From: Candidatus Woesearchaeota archaeon
GTDB taxonomy: Archaea > Nanobdellota > Nanobdellia > Woesearchaeales > ARS49
NCBI GenBank assembly: GCA_003694525.1
Contig: RFLK01000021.1
Span: 1 to 7,309 of the forward strand
DNA length: 7,309 nucleotides
Reading direction: 5' to 3'
A model generated the notes under the pieces. It had not been told where the DNA came from. It searched no databases and saw only the letters and a program-made list of their open reading frames with translations. Of this stretch, positions 1 through 4,219 are shown piece by piece. How positions within the stretch are numbered: position 1 is the first letter of the stretch; every line of letters begins with the position of its first letter. Made by a program: the position numbers and the translations under genes.

Positions 1-414
1 AGCCTGCTTTAGAACAGTCTCAGTCTGAGGCATAATCCCCTCTGATGCGCATACAAGAACCACAGTGCCGTCGATCGCTCTCATCGCACGCGTAACATTG
101 CCGCCAAAATCAACGTGACCTGGAGTGTCAATAAGATTGATGAGGTACTCCTCGCCCTGATACTCGTGGACCATAGAGACGTTGGCCGCATCGACAGTCA
201 TAAGACGCTCTTGCTCGTCAGCGTGCTGCCAAGTCGCCATACCCTTGTCGAGCTCGCCAGCTGCAGCCTCTGACATAAAGCCCGCTGCTGCAAGCAAGTT
301 ATCAGTGAATGCTGTCTTTCCGTGGTGAATGTGCGCGCTCGTTGCTATGTTCCTTATGTTCTTCTGCTTTTGCGACATACGCTTCATCTTCTCAAGACGA
401 CTCTCACCTGCCAT
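1..414 (-). CDS. fusA: Translation elongation factor EF-2-like GTPase, N-terminal 138 codons (3' end outside window)
   Basis: The fragment encodes the N-terminal half of a translational GTPase G domain. EF-2 drives translocation of tRNA and mRNA on the archaeal ribosome. Visible elements are the P-loop AHIHHGKT (residues 27-34), a switch I segment DEQERLMTVDAANVSMVH (66-83), G3 DTPGHVDFGG (96-105) and the EF-2-typical MPQTETVLKQA at the window edge. These fit EF-2 rather than aIF5B. Two positions are odd: the usual Asp of AHIDHGKT is His30, and the usual ERGIT of switch I is ERLMT (69-73). The ATG directly follows the ndk stop (TAAATG). AAGGTGG at 420-426 lies 5 nt upstream and supports this start. 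The gene is the last visible member of the ribosomal operon. It could be the main EF-2 or a divergent paralogue; domains II-V and the diphthamide site are outside the window. Confidence 0.88.
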   Translation of the reverse strand, partial: MAGESRLEKMKRMSQKQKNIRNIATSAHIHHGKTAFTDNLLAAAGFMSEAAAGELDKGMATWQHADEQERLMTVDAANVSMVHEYQGEEYLINLIDTPGHVDFGGNVTRAMRAIDGTVVLVCASEGIMPQTETVLKQA

Positions 415-990
415 TTATTCCACCTTCCTGTACAACAACGCTTCATCTACCCTCTGATACGGGTGAAGCTCTTCATCTTTGAACCAAATCTTAATCTCTC
501 GCTCTGCACTCTCGCGAGAATCGCTTGCGTGAATCAGATTCTGAATAGGCCTACCTGACTTGTCCGCAAGACCATAACTGTCAAACGCAAAATCGCCTCT
601 TATAGTCCCGGGCATTGCACTGCTGGGAGCTGTTGCACCAACCATCGTGCGAACCTTGCTTATAACACCGTGCCCCTCAACGCAAACCGCAACTATCGGA
701 GAGAGCATTAGAAAGTCCATCAGTTGAGACCTTATCCTTTTTCCTATCTCCAAAGGATCCTCGCTTACCTGAACTCCTTTCGCCTCATAGGACTTTTTGG
801 TCTTCTCACCGACGCTGCGAAGCCACTGCTCGTCATCAGCATAGTGCTGGCCTGCAGTCTCCTTTGCAGCATAGCACATCTTAAGACCTATTATTTTAAA
901 GCCGGTCCTCTCAAAACGGGACAGCACCTCTCCAACAAGAGCGCGCTGGACAGCATCAGGCTTTAACAAGACCAATGTTCTCTCAATCAT
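415..990 (-). CDS. ndk: Nucleoside diphosphate kinase, long form
   Basis: This enzyme transfers the gamma phosphate from ATP to nucleoside diphosphates through a phosphohistidine and so supplies GTP for translation and nucleotides generally. The 191-residue product starts ERTLVLLKPDAVQR (Lys10 conserved), has GATAPSSAMPGTIRGDFA (118-135), and the active site NLIHASDSRESAEREI with catalytic His154. Usual NDKs are about 140-150 residues. The extra length comes mainly from an insertion around residues 52-92, a smaller one around 136-148 and a short C-terminal extension. From memory, this long form is common in CPR bacteria and DPANN archaea. The ATG overlaps the L24e stop by 4 nt (ATGA), and AGGTGG at 997-1002 is a good ribosome binding site 6 nt upstream. 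Its place after L24e is the usual archaeal one. Confidence 0.96.
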   Translation of the reverse strand: MIERTLVLLKPDAVQRALVGEVLSRFERTGFKIIGLKMCYAAKETAGQHYADDEQWLRSVGEKTKKSYEAKGVQVSEDPLEIGKRIRSQLMDFLMLSPIVAVCVEGHGVISKVRTMVGATAPSSAMPGTIRGDFAFDSYGLADKSGRPIQNLIHASDSRESAEREIKIWFKDEELHPYQRVDEALLYRKVE

Positions 991-1181
991 TTATTACCAC
1001 CTTTATTGCCTTTTTTCTCATACAAGCCGCTCCACCTCGCATATCGGGGATTCCTTTTGAGCTTCAGCTTGTTGACCTCACACTTTCTTGAACAAAAATA
1101 CCATATCTTCCCGTCATTCTTGACGTACATCGTGCCAGTTCCAGGCGCGAGTTCCTCATTGCAAAAAGTGCACTTTACCAT
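987..1181 (-). CDS. rpl24e: Large ribosomal subunit protein eL24 (L24e)
   Basis: This small zinc-binding protein of the archaeal and eukaryotic 50S/60S subunit is 64 residues long from the chosen ATG. A Cys4 zinc ribbon is visible: C4-x2-C7 (CTFC) and C30-x3-C34 (CSRKC), followed by a basic tail with KLKLKRNPRYARW, typical of archaeal L24e. A longer reading frame starts upstream at 1226, but the extra 15 residues precede the normal MVKC start and lie inside the rps28e gene. The start at 1181 sits one base after the rps28e stop (TGA-A-ATG), so it is preferred. AAGGT in the end of rps28e is a weak ribosome binding site, so translational coupling is likely. The stop overlaps the ndk start by 4 nt. 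Confidence 0.95.
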   Translation of the reverse strand: MVKCTFCNEELAPGTGTMYVKNDGKIWYFCSRKCEVNKLKLKRNPRYARWSGLYEKKGNKGGNK

Positions 1182-1182
1182 T

Positions 1183-1467
1183 TCAACCAGACCTTCCGCC
1201 GCCGCTTCCAAGCGGGCGCGCCTCAATTTCAGTCTCGCGCAACATCAAGATATCATTAACCTGCACTGGGCCCTTGACATTTCTGCGCATGACCTTGTCC
1301 TTGTCCCTTCCTTCCAGAATCCTGCAACGAACCTGTATGGCATCACCGCGAGTTCCAGTTCTTCCAAGAACTTCCTCTACGCGAGCAGGAACTGCCGAAG
1401 AGAAACGGACACCGCCCTCTGCCTTCTTACCATCATCGCCTTTCTTTGACTGCTTGCGTCCTGCCAT
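1183..1467 (-). CDS. rps28e: Small ribosomal subunit protein eS28 (S28e) with an added Lys-rich N-terminal extension
   Basis: The core is a clear S28e OB-fold protein of the 30S subunit: VEEVLGRTGTRGDAIQVRCR, ILEGRDKDKVMRRNVKGP and NDILMLRETEIEAR. Archaeal S28e is usually about 70 residues, whereas this one is 94. The first ~22 residues (MAGRKQSKKGDDGKKAEGG) are a low-complexity basic extension, and a short Gly/Ser/Arg tail (GSGGGRSG) follows the usual C-terminus. The start is the ATG at 1467, two bases after the rpl7ae stop; an in-frame TTG at 1473 would add only two residues. The ribosome binding site AAGGG is weak. The extension contains one copy of a 22-bp exact repeat shared with a HIT gene at 3556-3577. 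Confidence 0.94.
   Translation of the reverse strand: MAGRKQSKKGDDGKKAEGGVRFSSAVPARVEEVLGRTGTRGDAIQVRCRILEGRDKDKVMRRNVKGPVQVNDILMLRETEIEARPLGSGGGRSG
1433..1454. repeat. 22-bp exact direct repeat, copy in rps28e
   Basis: The sequence from 1433 to 1454 is identical to 3556-3577, and both copies are read in the same frame on the minus strand as QSKKGD. This copy encodes part of the N-terminal extension of S28e. The identity ends at both sides, although both surrounding linkers also contain AEGG. Confidence 0.85.
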
Positions 1468-1469
1468 AT

Positions 1470-1790
1470 TCAACCCTTAAGCTCTTCAACAAGCTTTTTT
1501 GCATCTCCCTCAGCAATGATCGCAACAGCGCTCGCAGACCTGCCTATGCCGCAAGCAATTCCAAGCTCCTCTTTGCTTGAAACCTCAACGCACGGCACGC
1601 CCTTCTCTTTTGCAAGAAGAGGCAAGTGCATTGTAAGCTCTGCAGGCTGAACATCCTTTGCAAAAGCAACAAGCTTTGCAGTGCCTCGCTCAAGCGCCTT
1701 TGTAACCTCATTGATGCCTTTCTTTATCTTTCCCGTGTTCTTTGCAACCTCAATCGCTTCAAGAGCGCGTTGCGCGTTATCTTCTGCCAT
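1470..1790 (-). CDS. rpl7ae: Ribosomal protein L7Ae (eL8), K-turn RNA-binding protein
   Basis: L7Ae binds kink-turns in 23S rRNA and, in archaea, in box C/D and H/ACA guide RNAs and RNase P. The 106-residue product contains the RNA-contacting segment TGKIKKGINEVTKALERG (19-36, with Asn27, Glu28 and Lys31 conserved), then HLPLLAKEKGVPCVEV and the KEELGIACGIGR loop (73-84) typical of the family. It is slightly shorter than common archaeal L7Ae (~120), mainly at the N-terminus. It is the first gene of the operon. The ATG is preceded at 6 nt by GGAGGA (1797-1802), one of the strongest ribosome binding sites in the window. The leader may carry its own regulatory structure, described separately. 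Confidence 0.96.
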   Translation of the reverse strand: MAEDNAQRALEAIEVAKNTGKIKKGINEVTKALERGTAKLVAFAKDVQPAELTMHLPLLAKEKGVPCVEVSSKEELGIACGIGRSASAVAIIAEGDAKKLVEELKG

Positions 1791-1796
1791 AATATG

Positions 1797-1802
1797 TCCT
1801 CC
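1797..1802 (-). promoter_or_regulatory. Strong Shine-Dalgarno of rpl7ae
   Basis: GGAGGA on the minus strand lies 6 nt before the rpl7ae ATG. It abuts the 3' arm of a stem-loop (1803-1821), whose arm UCUCCU is itself an anti-Shine-Dalgarno-like sequence. Access to the site may therefore depend on leader folding. Confidence 0.75.
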
Positions 1803-1850
1803 AGGAGAATAGTCATCTCCTCATTCAGCCCGTAGGCGTCATCAATCACT
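1803..1850 (-). promoter_or_regulatory. Candidate structured leader of rpl7ae (stem-loop plus box C/D-like element)
   Basis: Read on the minus strand, the leader contains UUGAUGA (box C-like, 1839-1845). Next come GCC-UACG-GGC (1828-1837), a 3-bp stem closed by a UNCG-class tetraloop, and then CUGA (box D-like, 1825-1828). Further down, AGGAGA (1816-1821) and UCUCCU (1803-1808) form a perfect 6-bp stem with a 7-nt loop directly before the Shine-Dalgarno. Kink-turns with tandem G-A pairs are the ligand of L7Ae, and an archaeal L7Ae is reported to bind a kink-turn in its own leader. The outer (C) stem of this candidate is weak, with only one or two plausible pairs, so the kink-turn reading is tentative. 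The 6-bp stem-loop is directly visible. Confidence 0.42.
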
Positions 1851-1876
1851 GGATAGTTTCGCGGGACAAGAAGAGG

Positions 1877-1884
1877 TTTATAAA
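1877..1884 (-). promoter_or_regulatory. TATA box of the rpl7ae-rps28e-rpl24e-ndk-EF-2 operon
   Basis: TTTATAAA is a perfect palindrome, so its direction cannot be read from the box itself. On the minus strand it predicts a transcription start near 1855 and a leader of about 65 nt, which fits the strong ribosome binding site of rpl7ae. On the plus strand the flank AAGAAGAGG would be a purine-rich BRE-like element, so divergent use toward the peptidase gene is possible. Confidence 0.55.
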
Positions 1885-1937
1885 GGTTATGGTATGGGCA
1901 AGCAAAGCGCAATCAATCTGCATTCAACCATACAATT

Positions 1938-1947
1938 AATTTATAAC
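1938..1947 (+). promoter_or_regulatory. TATA box of the prepilin peptidase gene (probable leaderless mRNA)
   Basis: AATTTATAAC is centred about 27 nt upstream of the ATG at 1970, the spacing expected when transcription starts at or next to the start codon. A GGAG at 1955-1958 lies between the box and the ATG. It would be outside a leaderless transcript and would serve only if transcription starts further upstream, for example from the box at 1877. Confidence 0.55.
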
Positions 1948-1969
1948 AGAAGAAGGAGACCTGAATGGA

Positions 1970-2821
1970 ATGCTATCAACAATCGCAATCGCAATATCTG
2001 CAACAATAATACTGATAGCATCCATAACAGACCTTAAGACGTACGAGGTTCCAGACACTCTAACATATTTGGGAGTCGCACTGGGCTGGCTTATTGCAAC
2101 CATCTCATCAATACAGCAATGGTCAGCCACACCAGCAATATCGAGCGCCATCGGAACGCTCATAGGCTTTGCAATCGGAGCTGCAATGTTCTACACAGGA
2201 CAATGGGGAGGCGGGGATGCAAAACTTATGATCGCTCTCGGATCGCTTCTCGGATTCTCCCCTCACCTTGACAATACTTTTGTAGCGTTCACAACAAACC
2301 TGATATTTGCAGGAGGGCTCTGGGGCCTTGCCTGGAGCTTGGGCCTTTTTGCAGTGAATAGAAAAAGAGCCTGGAGAGCATTTAAGGCATTAATGCATCA
2401 GAAAGCCTATGTGAGAGTTAGAACTGCAACACTTGCAAGCACAACTCTCCTCCTAATCCTTGCGCTCTTAATGAAAGAGTTCCAACTCGAACTGTTTGCG
2501 CTTGCAATGCTATGCTATGCACTATCCCACCTTGCACTTGCTGCAAAAAGCATAGAGCTTGTCGCAATGCACAAATGGATAAGCCCTGAAAAACTGACAG
2601 AAGGAGACTGGCTGGTCCACAGCGTAAAAGTCGGAAAAGTCAGAATAGATCCCAGAAAGACAGGGCTTGAGATGGAAGATGTAAAAAAGCTCAAAGAACT
2701 TCACAGAAAAGGAAAGCTTGACAAGGTGTGCGTAAAATTCGGAGTGCCTTTTGTTCCGAGCTTTCTCATAGCATTTGCATTCACCATTGCATTTGGCAAT
2801 GTGCTTTTGCTAATACTATAG
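1970..2821 (+). CDS. Archaeal prepilin/preflagellin peptidase, A24 family (FlaK/PibD/EppA-like)
   Basis: This polytopic membrane aspartic protease would cut class III signal peptides of archaeal pilins and archaellins at the cytoplasmic face, after a Lys/Arg-Gly site. The family's two catalytic Asp residues are visible: D21 in ASITDLKTYEVPD (after the first membrane segment) and D83 in the GxGD motif GQWGGGDAKLM (77-87). Hydrophobic segments lie near residues 3-20, 32-48, 60-75, 88-97, 105-126, 154-168, 172-192 and 262-283. The C-terminal part (about 205-275) has LTEGDWLVHSVKVGKV, GLEMEDVKKLKEL and GVPFVPSFLIAF. It resembles the archaeal type II A24 C-terminal domain (Arc_PepC_II type), which explains the 283-residue length against about 230 for short FlaK proteins. 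The likely substrate is the pilin at 4220-4714. Confidence 0.92.
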   Translation: MLSTIAIAISATIILIASITDLKTYEVPDTLTYLGVALGWLIATISSIQQWSATPAISSAIGTLIGFAIGAAMFYTGQWGGGDAKLMIALGSLLGFSPHLDNTFVAFTTNLIFAGGLWGLAWSLGLFAVNRKRAWRAFKALMHQKAYVRVRTATLASTTLLLILALLMKEFQLELFALAMLCYALSHLALAAKSIELVAMHKWISPEKLTEGDWLVHSVKVGKVRIDPRKTGLEMEDVKKLKELHRKGKLDKVCVKFGVPFVPSFLIAFAFTIAFGNVLLLIL

Positions 2822-2829
2822 TTTTATAA
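2822..2829 (+). promoter_or_regulatory. TATA box of the 34-residue membrane microprotein gene
   Basis: TTTTATAA begins on the base after the peptidase stop codon. Its centre is about 28 nt before the ATG at 2854, the leaderless spacing also seen at other genes in this window. No ribosome binding site lies between them. The match in position is the main reason to accept the small gene. Confidence 0.5.
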
Positions 2830-2853
2830 GTGACAACAACAAGACAAGACATA

Positions 2854-2958
2854 ATGGTGCTTGAGAGCGAGTTCATCGTAATGGTCGGATTGCTGACCAT
2901 GTTCTCTGTTGTCGCAATAGTTCTAAAAACGCTTCAAAACAAGATATTTGAACTCTAA
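2854..2958 (+). CDS. Predicted 34-residue single-pass membrane microprotein
   Basis: An ATG-to-TAA frame encodes MVLESEFIVMVGLLTMFSVV followed by AIVLKTLQNKIFEL. Residues 7-24 form one hydrophobic membrane span. The N-terminus is acidic and the C-terminal end basic (KTLQNK), so the C-terminus probably faces the cytoplasm. The frame fills the gap between the peptidase gene and the convergent HIT gene exactly: its TAA abuts the opposite-strand TGA with no base between them. A TATA box at leaderless distance precedes it. The family is not recognised and no function is assigned; a role with the neighbouring membrane peptidase is only a guess from position. It could be a chance frame, since its length gives little statistical support. 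Confidence 0.55.
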   Translation: MVLESEFIVMVGLLTMFSVVAIVLKTLQNKIFEL

Positions 2959-3471
2959 TCAAGGAATACGCCTTAGATACTTCTCACGCCAATCTCCCTT
3001 GCCAACCTCTTCAGGCTTTTTCTCCTCAAGAGGCTTTGGCTTCTCCTTCTCTATTATTCCAACAGTTCTTGAAGCCGCGCCTGAAAGCTGGCCTGCAATG
3101 CTCTTTAACTGATCCTCAGACACCTGCCTTGGCTTCCACTCAAAAGACAGACCGTCATTCTCAAAACGAGGAATCACGTGGAGAATTACGTGATTCTCGC
3201 TCTGCCCTGCCGCAGGCCCGTTTTGCAAGAGAACATTCGTCCCAAGAGCGCCCAGAGACTCGAAAAGCGAAAAACTGGCCTTGTTGGCCGCAACGAACAT
3301 AGAATCAACAACAAAATCAGGAACCTTCTCAATTATCGGAGCGTGGCTTTTCGGTAAAATCATCATATGCCCTGTTGCTGCAGGATTTTGAGCGAGCATT
3401 ACAACAATCTTATCATCCTCAAAAAGAACGCCATCGCGTTTTGAGATCGCATCGCAAATGGAGCAAGTCAT
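2959..3471 (-). CDS. HIT-domain protein lacking the central motif histidine (paralogue 1)
   Basis: HIT proteins bind nucleotides and many hydrolyse or transfer nucleoside phosphates through a covalent nucleotidyl-histidine. The fold is recognisable from CSIC (C3, C6), FEDDKIVVMLAQNPAATGH (17-35), MMILPKSH (36-43), VLLQNGPAAGQ (80-90) and the motif NHVILHVIPR (93-102). C3, C6, H43 and H94 could bind zinc, as in HINT-like members. The motif reads H94-V-I96-L-H98, so the middle His of HxHxHxx, the nucleophile in HINT/Fhit, is Ile. Residues 141-170 are a charged Pro/Lys/Glu-rich linker ending in GDWREKYLRRIP. The 170-residue length exceeds the usual 110-150 because of this tail. The ATG overlaps the upstream HIT gene's stop (ATGA), so the two are co-transcribed and probably coupled. 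The product may bind nucleotides without the standard chemistry. Confidence 0.88.
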   Translation of the reverse strand: MTCSICDAISKRDGVLFEDDKIVVMLAQNPAATGHMMILPKSHAPIIEKVPDFVVDSMFVAANKASFSLFESLGALGTNVLLQNGPAAGQSENHVILHVIPRFENDGLSFEWKPRQVSEDQLKSIAGQLSGAASRTVGIIEKEKPKPLEEKKPEEVGKGDWREKYLRRIP

Positions 3472-4079
3472 TTCCCGCCTGTCAGAAGATTGGCAATATC
3501 ATCAAGGCTTGGCTTGCCACCTTCTGCGCTCTCACCCCCTTCATTGTTCTGAGACTCATCGCCTTTCTTTGACTGCTCTCCCCCTGACTTATTCTCGTCT
3601 CTTTCAGTCTCTTTTTTCAAAGCCTCTTTTCCCTTATTTGCAGGCAAAACTTTTCCAAAGTGCTTTTCAATTGCAGGAGAGAGCCTCTCAGTTATCTGCA
3701 AAAGAAGCTCTGGCTTGACCTTATTTTCAGGAATGGACAATCCAACACCATCTCCTTGGGCGCGGGGAATCACGTGGATCATAACGTGAGGCGCCCTTTG
3801 TCCTGCAGCAGCTCCGTTTGCGACAAAAATGCTGGTGCCCTCAACCTTGAGCTGGGAGATCAGAATTCCTGAAAGCTGCTTTGCCATAATGCCGCAATGA
3901 CCTGCAAGAGCCTCGTCCATCTGAGGCATTATCTGCACGTGAGATTTTGGAATGATCAATATGTGGCCAGGATTTGCAGGATTGATATCAAGAACAGCTG
4001 CAACCTTGTCATCCTCGTATACTTTCTGCGAGGGGACCTTGCCATTTGCAATTGCGCAAAAAATGCACTGATCATTCAT
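3468..4079 (-). CDS. HIT-domain protein lacking the central motif histidine (paralogue 2, long acidic tail)
   Basis: The HIT core covers about residues 1-142: CIFC (C5, C8), YEDDKVAAVLDINPANPGH (21-39), ILIIPKSH (40-47), IFVANGAAAGQ (84-94) and PHVMIHVIPRAQGDG (97-111). The motif reads H98-V-M100-I-H102, with Met replacing the nucleophilic His of HINT/Fhit, so typical hydrolase activity is unlikely. Residues 148-190 are a low-complexity Lys/Glu/Gly/Asn/Ser linker, probably disordered, ending in the short helix-like segment SLDDIANLLTGGK. Part of this linker is encoded by a 22-bp exact repeat shared with rps28e. The gene is first in a two-gene operon with its paralogue. The ATG has no clear ribosome binding site but lies 26 nt from a TATA box, so translation is probably leaderless. 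Its role is unknown beyond likely nucleotide binding. Confidence 0.9.
   Translation of the reverse strand: MNDQCIFCAIANGKVPSQKVYEDDKVAAVLDINPANPGHILIIPKSHVQIMPQMDEALAGHCGIMAKQLSGILISQLKVEGTSIFVANGAAAGQRAPHVMIHVIPRAQGDGVGLSIPENKVKPELLLQITERLSPAIEKHFGKVLPANKGKEALKKETERDENKSGGEQSKKGDESQNNEGGESAEGGKPSLDDIANLLTGGK
3556..3577. repeat. 22-bp exact direct repeat, copy in the HIT gene tail
   Basis: Identical to 1433-1454 and also encoding QSKKGD on the minus strand, here in the low-complexity C-terminal linker of the longer HIT protein. The genes are not otherwise related. Confidence 0.85.
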
Positions 4080-4100
4080 AAATCTACAAAGCGATGAGTG

Positions 4101-4110
4101 TTATAAAAAA
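4101..4110 (-). promoter_or_regulatory. TATA box of the two-gene HIT operon (probable leaderless mRNA)
   Basis: TTTTTTATAA on the minus strand is centred about 26 nt before the ATG of the first HIT gene at 4079, so transcription should begin at or within a base or two of the start codon. No Shine-Dalgarno is seen in the intervening 21 bases. Confidence 0.6.
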
Positions 4111-4164
4111 GTATCATTAACTTCAAAAAAATGGTGTTGGCAGAGCGGAAGAGAATCCCTTGCG

Positions 4165-4180
4165 GCGAAAGCTATTTAAA
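4165..4180 (+). promoter_or_regulatory. BRE plus TATA promoter of the pilin gene
   Basis: GCGAAAG (4165-4171) matches a purine-rich BRE, and CTATTTAAA (4172-4180) follows it directly. Transcription would start near 4202, giving an 18-nt leader that holds the ribosome binding site at 4208-4214. The element lies inside the longest open frame, which argues that the coding region starts later than that frame suggests. Confidence 0.65.
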
Positions 4181-4207
4181 CAGAGCCTGATTAAAAAGAC
4201 AAAAAAG

Positions 4208-4214
4208 AAGGTGA
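4208..4214 (+). promoter_or_regulatory. Ribosome binding site that fixes the pilin TTG start
   Basis: AAGGTGA matches the archaeal anti-Shine-Dalgarno and ends 5 nt before the TTG at 4220. Its GTG could itself be read as an in-frame start at 4211, but the promoter position and the class III signal length favour the TTG. Confidence 0.6.
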
Positions 4215-4219
4215 ATATC

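Noticed and set aside
1006..1449. 147-codon plus-strand frame opposite S28e and L24e
   Set aside because: It is antisense to two well-supported ribosomal genes, has no recognisable domain and no promoter or ribosome binding site of its own.
1824..1841. Five-codon upstream frame (MTPTG) in the rpl7ae leader
   Set aside because: It has no ribosome binding site and is short enough to be chance; its bases coincide with the box C/D-like element.
1724..1912. 62-codon minus-strand frame covering the rpl7ae leader
   Set aside because: It starts at a TTG upstream of the TATA box at 1877 and overlaps the start of rpl7ae in another frame, so it would not be on the predicted transcript.
1976..1994. Short tandem repeat (AATCGC units) at the start of the peptidase gene
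   Set aside because: It simply encodes the Ile-Ala alternation of the first membrane segment.
3172..3195. Perfect 8-bp inverted repeat (AATCACGT / ACGTGATT) with an 8-nt spacer
   Set aside because: It is the coding consequence of the HIT motif NHV..HVI. A similar but imperfect pair appears at the same codons in the paralogue (3770-3789), so an operator reading is not needed.
4160..4219. Twenty-residue Lys/Arg-rich N-terminal extension of the pilin
   Set aside because: It overlaps the BRE/TATA element and lies before the ribosome binding site, and the resulting signal would be too long for a typical class III peptide.
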